Shown here in pieces: positions 37,703-45,437 of a DNA stretch of 64,000 bases. The notes under the pieces were generated by a model. That model was not told the DNA's origin and did no database searches. It saw nothing but the letters and a program-made list of their open reading frames with translations. The translations under genes were made by a program, and so were the position numbers. The stretch is from Muribaculaceae bacterium (GTDB lineage: Bacteria; Bacteroidota; Bacteroidia; Bacteroidales; Muribaculaceae). The number at the start of each line of letters is the position of its first letter. Within the stretch, counting starts at the first letter, position 1. The DNA lies in contig JAFLTO010000011.1 in NCBI GenBank assembly GCA_022510425.1, positions 32,788 through 96,787 on the forward strand. Direction: 5' to 3'.

Positions 37703-38470
37703 GTGGAGGATGAAACTGTTTGGCTTACCCAAGCCCAAATGACTGATTTATTCCAACGTGATAGATCAGTAATTACACGCCATATAAACAATATTTTTCA
37801 TGAATGTGAACTTGAGGAGAAAAGCAATGTGCATTTTTTGCACATTGCAAATTCTGACAAGCCTGTTAAACTTTATAGTCTGGATGTTATAATATCGGTA
37901 GGATATAGAGTACGTTCATTAAGAGGTACACAGTTTAGACAATGGGCGAATAGAATATTGAAAGATTATCTTCTTCATGGTTATGCTATAAGTCAGCGAT
38001 TTGAACGTCTGGAATACAGGATGGCAAAAACAGAAGAGAAAATAGATTTTGTGTTACGGACATCTTTACCTCCAATAGAAGGAGTCTTATTTAATGGAAA
38101 GATTTTTGATGCTTACGTAATTGTAGCCGATATTATTCAAAGTGCTAAAAAGAGAATAGTTGTAATTGACAATTATGCTGATTATTCGGTGTTGGTGCAA
38201 CTTGACAAAAGAAATCCCAGCGTAACAGCAACAATTTTTACAGCCACTTTTAATGTTCAAATAAAACAAGACATAGAACGCCACAATGACCAATATGCAC
38301 CTATAAATTTACGATTCTATAATAAATCCCATGATAGATTTTTGATAATAGATAACACCGTATATCATGTTGGTGCATCATTTAAGGATCTTGGAAGGAA
38401 ATTATTCGCATTTTCAAAATTAGATTCCATAACAGGTGATGAATTGATTGCCGGGATAGAAGAGTCTTAA
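37703..38470 (+). CDS. RhuM-family protein with a C-terminal phospholipase D-like segment, possibly N-terminally damaged
   Basis: 255 residues from GTG 37703. Residues 1-110 match the virulence-protein RhuM family (ETVWLTQAQMTDLFQRDRSV, RSLRGTQFRQWANRILKDYL), a DNA-binding-like domain common on mobile elements. The C-terminal half contains HDRFLIIDNTVYHVGASFK, which resembles a PLD HxKxxxxD motif with Arg for Lys. The family N-terminus continues upstream in frame (EIILYQPDSSISLEVRV) to codon 37649, but the only ATG before it (37640) is followed by TAA at 37646. Either a nonsense mutation has shortened the protein or a non-ATG start is used. Role unknown; mobile-element cargo by context. Confidence 0.7.
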   Translation: MEDETVWLTQAQMTDLFQRDRSVITRHINNIFHECELEEKSNVHFLHIANSDKPVKLYSLDVIISVGYRVRSLRGTQFRQWANRILKDYLLHGYAISQRFERLEYRMAKTEEKIDFVLRTSLPPIEGVLFNGKIFDAYVIVADIIQSAKKRIVVIDNYADYSVLVQLDKRNPSVTATIFTATFNVQIKQDIERHNDQYAPINLRFYNKSHDRFLIIDNTVYHVGASFKDLGRKLFAFSKLDSITGDELIAGIEES

Positions 38471-38508
38471 AAAGCATTTATTCCATTTTGGAATACAGGT
38501 TCTAAATT

Positions 38509-38536
38509 GAGGTCGGGATTTTGACCTCTTTTTATT
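38509..38536 (+). terminator. Terminator of the RhuM-like gene
   Basis: Stem gaggtc/gacctc with loop gggatttt followed by TTTTTATT, 38 bp after the stop. Confidence 0.75.
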
Positions 38537-38627
38537 GTTTTTATCCTTCAATATTAAATCCTTTCCATTTTTACACTGAAATTTCTTGAATTCCACGGAT
38601 GTCACGCAAAATAAATTGCATAGTCTT

Positions 38628-38656
38628 TTTATTTCATTGAGACTCAATGAAATAAA
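38628..38656. repeat. 29-bp perfect palindrome
   Basis: Arms tttatttcattgag and ctcaatgaaataaa (14 bp each) around a single A. It lacks a T-run on either side clear enough for a standard terminator, and lies within element debris, so an operator, a recombination site or a fold-back structure are all possible. Confidence 0.7.
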
Positions 38657-38774
38657 ATTGACGATATTTCAAGTTGCCACGTACTTGCCACGCATAGTCA
38701 TACATAATTTTGCAGTGTCGACAATAATCAAATCCTAATGCGCAATAGGGCTTAATCCTAAAAATTAAAAATGT

Positions 38775-38867
38775 ATGACACTACAAGATTTATTGAATAA
38801 GCCTCTTTGGCGTTCTAAAGTATCGGCCACCTCTTTTAGGGCTGTTGCCGTACAACCGTCAGGATGA
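38775..38867 (+). pseudogene. Start of a possible mobile-element gene, truncated at a junction
   Basis: ATG at 38775 opens MTLQDLLNKPLW, which resembles the start of small excisionase/DUF3853-type proteins on Bacteroidetes elements. After about 12 codons the DNA becomes the antisense of a flavodoxin fragment and the frame ends at 38867. A TAATTTTG promoter element lies at 38705-38712. Tentative. Confidence 0.35.
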
Positions 38868-38896
38868 GGACTTCCGTTTATCATCAAGACTTTCAT
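38808..38896 (-). pseudogene. N-terminal fragment of an NADPH-dependent FMN reductase/flavodoxin-like gene
   Basis: From ATG 38896 the minus strand reads MKVLMINGSPHPDGCTATAL then KEVADTLE, the FMN phosphate-loop start of NAD(P)H:FMN oxidoreductases. It then breaks at about 38808, where the mobile-element frame begins. It lies 18 bp after the NTF2-like gene on the same strand, so it was probably its operon partner under HxlR control. Confidence 0.75.
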
Positions 38897-38914
38897 ACTT
38901 ACAATGGATTTTGA

Positions 38915-39325
38915 TTAATCTTTCTTGATAGTATTGGAATTTTGATTGTAGGCTTTAGCTACACACTTCCATTCTCCGTTCAGTTTCAGGAGAAGCAAAA
39001 AATCTGTAAAATCTATCCTGTTACCCCAATTTTCTTCAAGAACTCTCACAACTGCAACTGTTTCTTCCACAGCAATCACATCTATTCTTGCCTTGAAGTT
39101 GGGGTCACCACCGATAGTGTCGCAATTCTTGTAGAATTGCTCGATTGATCCATGTTCCAATTCCCCATCCAATATGCCGAAAAGCACGGCATCATCAGTG
39201 AAAAGTTTCCTTGCGTGTTCACTATTACCTTCAGCAACAGTCCTTACGAAATTCTCGGCTGCTTTTGCAACCTCGTCATATTCCTTGATCTTGTCTCTCA
39301 TATCGGATATATTTTTTGTTTGCAA
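38915..39325 (-). CDS. NTF2/SnoaL-like fold protein
   Basis: 136 residues; the start could also be the Met at residue 9 (MRDKIKEYDE). The pattern of an N-terminal helix pair (FVRTVAEGNSEHARKLFTDDAVLFG) followed by a curved sheet (VRVLEENWGNRIDFTDFLLLLKLNGEWKC has the usual spacing) fits small SnoaL/DUF4440-type proteins, which include lumazine-binding-like and isomerase-like members. It diverges from the HxlR gene across a palindromic operator and is followed by a broken flavodoxin gene. Confidence 0.7.
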   Translation of the reverse strand: MQTKNISDMRDKIKEYDEVAKAAENFVRTVAEGNSEHARKLFTDDAVLFGILDGELEHGSIEQFYKNCDTIGGDPNFKARIDVIAVEETVAVVRVLEENWGNRIDFTDFLLLLKLNGEWKCVAKAYNQNSNTIKKD

Positions 39326-39354
39326 AATTAGGAATGTAAAAAATTCCTGTCAAG

Positions 39355-39394
39355 TACCGAAAAATTTTTCGGTATAGGAAAATTTTTTCGGTAT
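39355..39394. promoter_or_regulatory. Palindromic operator between the NTF2-like gene and the HxlR gene
   Basis: A 20-bp perfect palindrome taccgaaaaatttttcggta at 39355-39374, then a further half-site (attttttcggtata) ending at 39394, about 20 bp further on. The spacing of three TTTTTCGGTA-type half-sites on one helical face suits a dimeric winged-helix repressor, most likely the HxlR protein encoded 44 bp downstream. Confidence 0.75.
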
Positions 39395-39416
39395 AGTTTG
39401 CATAGAAGGTAATATT

Positions 39417-39424
39417 TAACTTTG
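39417..39424 (+). promoter_or_regulatory. -7 promoter element of the HxlR gene
   Basis: TAACTTTG, 13 bp before the ATG at 39438. The second half-site of the operator lies where the -33 region would be, consistent with repression. Confidence 0.55.
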
Positions 39425-39437
39425 CAAAAAATTCAAT

Positions 39438-39803
39438 ATGGCGTACGAAAAGAAAATACCTGTAGACCTTGACTGCCCGCTAAGACTTACAATGAGCCTA
39501 ATAGAATCCAAATGGAAATCCTGTATCCTGGATGAACTTAGAGACGGAAGTCCAAGGCGTCCCAGTGACATTCATAAACTGCTGCCGGAATCTGCACCAA
39601 GAGTCCTAGATATTTCATTAAAGGAAATGGTGGTTGACGGTCTTGTGGATAAAAAAATTTATCCGGAACTTCCTCCAAGGTCAGAATATAAGATCACAGA
39701 TCTTGGAAAATCTTTGCTACCCATTATTGACTCAATGATGGAATGGGGGAAAGCACACATGGAGCTTTTTGAAAAGAAATTTAAAAACCAGATGTCATTA
39801 TGA
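39438..39803 (+). CDS. HxlR-family transcriptional regulator
   Basis: 121 residues, winged helix-turn-helix of the HxlR/MarR-like family. CPLRLTMSLIESKWKSCIL at 15-33 carries the conserved Cys at the domain start seen in redox- or electrophile-sensing members; PRVLDISLKEMVVDGLVDKK is the recognition region and PRSEYKITDLGKSL the wing. It overlaps the next gene by 4 bp and diverges from the NTF2-like gene over a palindrome. An electrophile or quinone sensor controlling the neighbouring reductases is plausible. Confidence 0.9.
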   Translation: MAYEKKIPVDLDCPLRLTMSLIESKWKSCILDELRDGSPRRPSDIHKLLPESAPRVLDISLKEMVVDGLVDKKIYPELPPRSEYKITDLGKSLLPIIDSMMEWGKAHMELFEKKFKNQMSL

Positions 39804-40459
39804 AAAAAATTAGTAATTTGCTATTATTATCATTACTCTGTCTTATTACAGCGTGTTCATCCAATCCACAAACCCAAGAGACACAGGAACAAGAAATTAC
39901 CGGTAAGACTCATCTTGCCCCTATCGGAGAATTTGAAGAATTCAATGTGGTTGACGAGTGGAATGAAAATCCTTTTGACTGGTTTAAAGGACAAGGTTTG
40001 CTCTTAGCCGTGGGTACACCGGAGCATAACAATGCCATGACAATTGGTTGGGGTTCATTAGGAAACGTATGGAGCAAAATTGGACCTGCAACAGTGACAG
40101 TGTATGTGGCCGAAGGTAGATATACCTATGAATTTATGGAGAAATATGATTACTTTACAGTTATGGCTTTCGATAAGGAAGATGCAAGAATCCTTGGATA
40201 TATGGGTACCCATTCCGGCAGAGACGGTGACAAAGCCGCTCATCTGGGACTACATACCCTTTATACAGATAATGGATGCCCTTATTATGCCGAAGCTACA
40301 ATTGTATTGGAATGTAAGACCATTTATAAGGCTCCTTTCTTAAAGGAAGGCATGTGCCAAGAAGTTCAAAAATTCTATGAAAACTTTGATGCGGGAGTTC
40401 ATCACATGTACATAGGGAATGTAGTCAAAGCTCTTAAGAGAAAAACTATTGAACAATAA
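39800..40459 (+). CDS. Lipoprotein with flavin reductase-like FMN-binding domain
   Basis: 219 residues. A Sec lipoprotein signal ends in LITAC (C19), followed by a flexible Gln/Glu linker and a flavin reductase-like split-barrel domain (about 45-215: GQGLLLAVGTPEHNNAMTIG, KYDYFTVMAFDKED, GYMGTHSGRDGDKAAHLG). Such domains are normally cytoplasmic and use NAD(P)H or a partner protein. Export as a lipoprotein is unusual and parallels the exported flavodoxin-like protein at 62460-63155. Translationally coupled to the HxlR regulator (ATGA). Confidence 0.82.
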   Translation: MKKISNLLLLSLLCLITACSSNPQTQETQEQEITGKTHLAPIGEFEEFNVVDEWNENPFDWFKGQGLLLAVGTPEHNNAMTIGWGSLGNVWSKIGPATVTVYVAEGRYTYEFMEKYDYFTVMAFDKEDARILGYMGTHSGRDGDKAAHLGLHTLYTDNGCPYYAEATIVLECKTIYKAPFLKEGMCQEVQKFYENFDAGVHHMYIGNVVKALKRKTIEQ

Positions 40460-40504
40460 ACATTTATCCATTTAAAATCATTTAATCTGATTGAAATAAA
40501 TACA

Positions 40505-40548
40505 GAGATCATAGAGGAGGTCAAAATAACCTATAGATCTTTTCTAAT
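40505..40548 (+). terminator. Probable terminator of the hxlR-flavin reductase transcript
   Basis: Imperfect stem agatcatagagg / cctatagatct followed by TTTTCTAATATTT. It could also serve the convergent phosphate operon. One bulged base, hence moderate confidence. Confidence 0.5.
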
Positions 40549-40550
40549 AT

Positions 40551-42899
40551 TTAAGTATAGCTTAAATTAAGAGGAATGGAGGAACTTACTTGTTCTTCTT
40601 TCCCTTTTTCTATTTTAATCGATATTTTTTTCTGAGAGAAACTCCTGTATGTGGATATTTCAAGATTGAGTTTGCCAGAGGCCCTAAGCAATTTTCTTAG
40701 GGAAGTCACAAACTCCTGGCTCTCTTGAAGTACATTCAGATAAACATAAGCCACGGTCATATTCTGGGTGTCTCCTTTTTGAAGAAGTTCATAAATCACT
40801 CTTACATTTTGAGCCAGGGAATCTTTGATATCATTGCAACGTTTACGCAATTCATCAATAACCTCCGGATTATTTTCTTCAAGGCTTATTTCTGCATCCT
40901 TCAACAATTGAGTTATTCTGCCACATATTATCTTGAAAGAATTGTGAAATTCCTCAGGTAAAGGTCGGAAGTTATTATCCACATGCTCTTTAAAAGCTTC
41001 GTTTACCCTGCGAAGATTGTAGGTCATCGACATTGTCATGTTATTGCAGAGATGAAACCATGTGCTTTTTTCCATGGCAATTTCAGGATTTAACTTTCTC
41101 ATGCATAAAGTCATCTTCCGTCTCTGACCTTTAAGAATGGACTTTTCACCTATAAGAGCTTTCTCTGTACGAGACAATAATTTTGAATTTTCATTAAGAA
41201 AACCCTCAGTGGTATCCTTAAAGCATGTGGCTATGAAATTCAGAAATGTCTTCTGTTTCTCGTTAATGTATATCTTTAATAATGGCCATATTTCATCAGT
41301 TTTTTCAGTGGAAAGAATTGTCTGAAACAAAGTGTCTCCAGGTTCCTCTTTCTTCTTGTTTTTAAACCGTATATTACTTTGTATGAGTAAGGCCACAGCC
41401 AACACACCTCCTATGATCATAACGGTTACACCTCCTTTATGCATCATGTAAACTATAATTCCGGCTCCTAAAAACGCAACTATAGCTGTGATAAACCAAC
41501 CGCCTATAACAGAAATCACTCCGGTGATGCGGAAAACGGCACTTTCCCTGCCCCAAGCCTTGTCAGCCAGAGATGTACCCATGGCGACCATAAAAGTTAC
41601 AAATGTTGTGGATAGAGGAAGTTTCAAAGAAGTGCCCAATGCTATAAGCATACTGGCAAGCATAAGATTGACAGAACCTCTCACCAGATCGAAGGCTGCT
41701 CCTTTTTCTTCCTGGGTGATGCGGTTGTCAAGCCTTCTATTTATCCATTTCCTTACGTTATCAGGTGTATGATCTATGAGCCAGCCTGAAATATTCATGG
41801 TTGAACGTACGATTGAACGACCTAATCTTGAAGAACCGAACATCTCATCTCCCTGAGATTTTGAACTTAATCCCACGGTTGTATTGGTAACTTCCCGGGC
41901 TTTTTTGGAAGTAGCCAAAGAAACCACCATTATAACACCTGCACCCAAAAGGAAATATACGGGAGTGTTGGCTGAGCCCATCAGGCTCTGCATCATATAA
42001 CCCTGATAATCTCCCATACCTGAAGTGGCGTAATCCTGATATGATGAAAAAGCAGTCAACGGCACACCAATAAAGTTAACAAGGTCATTGCCGGCAAATG
42101 CCATTGCCAATGAGAAGGTTCCCAACATCACAATAACCTTGAAAACATTCACTTTCAAATAATGTAAAAGCTGCATTATTACAGAGAATGTTACAAAAGC
42201 ACCTCCCAGTATGAGCAATGTGTTATTATCAATCCAGCTTTTGGCTTCAAGAGTCATAAAGGAAAGATCTTTTATTCCTTTCAGCAACATGAAGTAAATA
42301 ATGGCTGTGGAGGCGATACCCCCGAAAATTCCAACTTTCCATTTAAGACGGCTCTTATACTCGAAGGTGAATATAAGTCTTGAAAGGAATTGCACCAATG
42401 TTCCAAATACAAACGCAATTGCTACAGAGAGAAATATTCCCAATATTACGGAAAGGGCTTTTTCAGTATTAAGTAAAGTCCCTAAGGTGAGAGTACTTCC
42501 GGGTTCAAAAATTTTGAATAATGCCACAACAAAACTTGCACCTAACAATTCAAAAACTAATGACACTGTAGTAGAGGTTGGCATTCCAAGGGAATTGAAT
42601 ATGTCGAGCACTATAATATCTGTGACCATAACTGCCATGAAAATAGCAATTACATCATAAAAGGATAGATTCACAGGATTAAATATGCCGTGACGGGCAA
42701 TATCCATCATGCCATTGCTCAAAGCCGCTCCAATAAAAACTCCCATTGCAGCGACAATTATTACCGTCTTGAAAGAGGCAGCTTTAGATCCAACGGCAGA
42801 GGTCAAAAAGTTTACTGCATCATTGCTTACTCCTACAGACAGATCAAATATAGCCAGCAGAAAAAGGAAAATTACTATTCCAAGAAAAATGATATCCAT
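40551..42899 (-). CDS. Inorganic phosphate transporter (Pit/PHO4 family) fused to a PhoU-like domain
   Basis: 782 residues. Residues 1-510 form a PHO4-type transporter with about 12 membrane segments; the duplicated family signature appears as SVGVSNDAVNFL (about 21-32) and as AGNDLVNFIGVP. A cytoplasmic helical region from about 545 to 770 resembles PhoU, the regulator that in other systems restrains phosphate uptake. Fusions of this type are common in Bacteroidetes. Last gene of the porin-Pit unit, 29 bp after the porin. Confidence 0.9.
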   Translation of the reverse strand: MDIIFLGIVIFLFLLAIFDLSVGVSNDAVNFLTSAVGSKAASFKTVIIVAAMGVFIGAALSNGMMDIARHGIFNPVNLSFYDVIAIFMAVMVTDIIVLDIFNSLGMPTSTTVSLVFELLGASFVVALFKIFEPGSTLTLGTLLNTEKALSVILGIFLSVAIAFVFGTLVQFLSRLIFTFEYKSRLKWKVGIFGGIASTAIIYFMLLKGIKDLSFMTLEAKSWIDNNTLLILGGAFVTFSVIMQLLHYLKVNVFKVIVMLGTFSLAMAFAGNDLVNFIGVPLTAFSSYQDYATSGMGDYQGYMMQSLMGSANTPVYFLLGAGVIMVVSLATSKKAREVTNTTVGLSSKSQGDEMFGSSRLGRSIVRSTMNISGWLIDHTPDNVRKWINRRLDNRITQEEKGAAFDLVRGSVNLMLASMLIALGTSLKLPLSTTFVTFMVAMGTSLADKAWGRESAVFRITGVISVIGGWFITAIVAFLGAGIIVYMMHKGGVTVMIIGGVLAVALLIQSNIRFKNKKKEEPGDTLFQTILSTEKTDEIWPLLKIYINEKQKTFLNFIATCFKDTTEGFLNENSKLLSRTEKALIGEKSILKGQRRKMTLCMRKLNPEIAMEKSTWFHLCNNMTMSMTYNLRRVNEAFKEHVDNNFRPLPEEFHNSFKIICGRITQLLKDAEISLEENNPEVIDELRKRCNDIKDSLAQNVRVIYELLQKGDTQNMTVAYVYLNVLQESQEFVTSLRKLLRASGKLNLEISTYRSFSQKKISIKIEKGKEEQVSSSIPLNLSYT

Positions 42900-42928
42900 A
42901 TAAATTCTTTTTTTGTTAATTGTAAATT

Positions 42929-43966
42929 TTAAAATAGAACTACAAGCTCAGCTACAATCTTGTCCTTCCTTCCGGCAGGGGGTGTATAACCTTCGGGATA
43001 GAAATATTTTTCATAATTGAGCATCAGTTCACATTTTACAGGTTTCTTTACATATGCTAAGGTAGATCCTATAGTAATTCTTTTACGAGATGGATGGGAG
43101 GATTCTAACTCTGAGTTCAAACCATAAGCATCCCAATAACTTGAAGCTGCATCAAACCTTGCCTGGAAACTTAATTCGTTGAATATGGTCTTTTTTAACT
43201 TTTTTAAAGGGATTGTGTAGTTTGCCCAAATATTATAGGAATGGCAATCAGGGAAACTATGATGCAAGTAATGTTCAAAAATGTATTCGGCCTCTGCACT
43301 CCATCTGCCCTTTGAAAAAGATATGCAGGCATCAGCCATATTGACTTTCACTATATCCGGTTGTATGGTCTGATAACCTCCCGTTATAATTACCGGACCT
43401 ATAGGGAACTCTGCTTTTAAGGCATAAAAGATGGTTTTTGACCAATGATTCTGATCTGATATTGTATTGGGTCCGAATATTCCGACAGTAATTTTAGCCG
43501 GCAATGATTTCTGAAAAGTATATGAACCCTGAACTCCTACTGCCCTAATATTATCAATATCTCTGCCTATGAATGAGCGGTCAGCAAAGATATAACTTCC
43601 GGGACCCCGGAAAGGGTCAACTCCAAATGGAATTCTGAATTGACCTGCTTGAACAGCAAACCCTGTGCCTATATCAAATTTGCCATAAGCGTCAAGAAAC
43701 TGGAATTTCCCTTGGTCGCAAAGGTCGGTACAAACTGCATAACTTAATCGAGGTATGATATTACCTTTAATCCAAACCCTGGCGTTCCTTATTGCAAATC
43801 GGTTAAGGTCATCAAGTGTCATATACTCGTATCGAGCTCTTACAACTCCTCCGACAGTGGGAAGTTCGATAGAGAAAGCACTTAAAACACCGATAAGTCC
43901 AATTATGATTGCAATTATTGGCCTTTTGTTGGTTTTAAAAAATAAAAAGATAGATTCCTGTTGCAT
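42929..43966 (-). CDS. Outer-membrane porin, OprO/OprP-like (phosphate-selective)
   Basis: 345 residues. A signal peptide (about 16-33, after a short polar start) leads into an all-beta protein with alternating hydrophobic residues and a terminal aromatic (VAELVVLF) typical of outer-membrane barrels. GQFRIPFGVDPFRGPGSYIF and QGSYTFQKSLP resemble phosphate-selective porin O/P proteins. Linkage to the Pit-PhoU gene and a two-component system supports phosphate as the substrate. Confidence 0.83.
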   Translation of the reverse strand: MQQESIFLFFKTNKRPIIAIIIGLIGVLSAFSIELPTVGGVVRARYEYMTLDDLNRFAIRNARVWIKGNIIPRLSYAVCTDLCDQGKFQFLDAYGKFDIGTGFAVQAGQFRIPFGVDPFRGPGSYIFADRSFIGRDIDNIRAVGVQGSYTFQKSLPAKITVGIFGPNTISDQNHWSKTIFYALKAEFPIGPVIITGGYQTIQPDIVKVNMADACISFSKGRWSAEAEYIFEHYLHHSFPDCHSYNIWANYTIPLKKLKKTIFNELSFQARFDAASSYWDAYGLNSELESSHPSRKRITIGSTLAYVKKPVKCELMLNYEKYFYPEGYTPPAGRKDKIVAELVVLF

Positions 43967-43985
43967 AACTTTGCTTTTTACGAAG

Positions 43986-43993
43986 CAAAATTA
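43986..43993 (-). promoter_or_regulatory. -7 promoter element of the porin-Pit unit
   Basis: The minus strand reads TAATTTTG 19 bp before the porin ATG, in the 49-bp gap after the kinase gene. The transport genes may thus be induced separately from the regulators. Confidence 0.55.
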
Positions 43994-44015
43994 TGCAGCT
44001 CATGTTGCCGGAATA

Positions 44016-45437
44016 TTAAGAAATTGTTGCGTTTTTGTTAACTTTAAGATTGAATCTATATGTCAATCCATTTTTACTTTCAGCCTTGATCTGACCTCCA
44101 TGCAGCGCCACAGCATTCTTTACTATTGACAAACCAAGACCTGTTCCACCTACTGCCCTGGATCTTCCTTTATCAACTCTATAGAACCGTTCAAAAATAT
44201 AGGGAAGATGTTCCGCTGAAATTCCACATCCATTATCGCTGACAATAAAGTTACCGTTATCGTCTGCTGTTATATTAATTTCTGTACCTCCGCTGTAGGC
44301 TATTGCGTTATCTATTAAATTCCTGAACAGAGTTTCAAGAAGACTCCTGTTGCCGATTATATTTAGATTAGGCACAGCTACATTTATCTTCATGTCGGTT
44401 CTTAACCTTTCTTCATCAGCAACTTCTTTTATCAGCCCGGATAATTCGACATTCTCTTTTTCAATGAGATTTTTCCCATCGTCCAGACGTGTTATAGTTG
44501 CTACATCCTTTAGAAGAGAACTTAGTCTGCCGGCATTCATTCTGATTTTTTTCATGAATTCATGTTTCTGCTCTTCAGACATTTCGGGATGGTCGTCAAG
44601 GAGGTCAAGACATAACATAATTGAAGCAACCGGGGTTTTCAATTCATGATTGATGTTGTTGGTCAGCTGTTTTTTAAGACGGATCTTATCCTTTTCGTTT
44701 TTAAGAGAATTCTTGTAATGTTCGTCACGCTGGTAATATAAATGAACTATATTGGAGGCTATGTTACCCAATTCGTCATTTGGGAATGCTTCTTCATCAT
44801 AAATATTTTCCCATTTCTGAGCTTTCTCAGCGAAATTATTCAGACGGGAAATGCTTAACGAAATCTTACGAGCCGAAATAAAAGCCAGGAAACTCATTAA
44901 GAATGTCAATGTTGCCATTATCCATAACAAAGTGCTGTCAGCCTTTAAAAAGTCAGTCAATGTATGTGTGTATGGTACGGCGGTCCTTATAATAAGTCCG
45001 TTATTGCCTAATCGTGCTGAATAAAAATAGTGCAGATCATCGGTTTCTGAAAGTCTTTCTACGGAATTTCCTTCTCCTTTTTTCCTCGCCTCGATAACCT
45101 CAGGACGGTCATTGTGATTTGAAGCCGGTGATGAGAAACGTTCTTCATAGTTATCATAAATTAAATTCCCTTCAGCATCAATCAAACTTATTCGTAGACT
45201 TTCCATTGGAAAGCCAATTCTTTCAACAATGTTTTCGATTTTTTCCCCATGATTCAAATCCTCAATAATACGTCGGTTGTGCATCTGAAGCTCCGTTTCA
45301 AGAATCTGCTGCTTGAATTCTTTTTCTCGATGGTATTGCAGAATCATAAAGACTCCGACAAGAAACCAGCAGAAAGCCAGTACGGTCATAAAGACCCTCA
45401 TGTGGAAAGGGAATTTAATCCTGCCACCCATAGCCAT
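44016..45437 (-). CDS. Sensor histidine kinase (PhoR-like)
   Basis: 473 residues. Membrane segments at about 15-33 and 168-188 enclose a periplasmic sensor region; the phospho-acceptor is H264 in NNINHELKTPV, followed by an N box (NAIAYSGG), G1 (VSDNGCGIS), F (YIFERFYRVDKG) and G2 (GGTGLGLSIVKNAV). It pairs with the response regulator encoded upstream, overlapping it by 23 bp. Downstream phosphate porin and transporter genes suggest phosphate limitation as the signal. Confidence 0.9.
   Translation of the reverse strand: MAMGGRIKFPFHMRVFMTVLAFCWFLVGVFMILQYHREKEFKQQILETELQMHNRRIIEDLNHGEKIENIVERIGFPMESLRISLIDAEGNLIYDNYEERFSSPASNHNDRPEVIEARKKGEGNSVERLSETDDLHYFYSARLGNNGLIIRTAVPYTHTLTDFLKADSTLLWIMATLTFLMSFLAFISARKISLSISRLNNFAEKAQKWENIYDEEAFPNDELGNIASNIVHLYYQRDEHYKNSLKNEKDKIRLKKQLTNNINHELKTPVASIMLCLDLLDDHPEMSEEQKHEFMKKIRMNAGRLSSLLKDVATITRLDDGKNLIEKENVELSGLIKEVADEERLRTDMKINVAVPNLNIIGNRSLLETLFRNLIDNAIAYSGGTEINITADDNGNFIVSDNGCGISAEHLPYIFERFYRVDKGRSRAVGGTGLGLSIVKNAVALHGGQIKAESKNGLTYRFNLKVNKNATIS

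Larger units (their letters stand above)
38471..38914. other. Mobile-element debris between the RhuM-like gene and the NTF2-like gene
   Basis: Contains a terminator (38509-38536), a 29-bp perfect palindrome (38628-38656), two TTGCCACG repeats 11 bp apart (38674, 38685), a promoter-like TAATTTTG (38705-38712), the first codons of a possible element gene (38775) and a flavodoxin fragment (38808-38896). Confidence 0.6.

Noticed and set aside
37247..38900. Second copy of the tRNA-Pro 3' end as attachment site
   Set aside because: I looked for the cttgtcaccccga block downstream and did not find it; only integrase debris supports the element.
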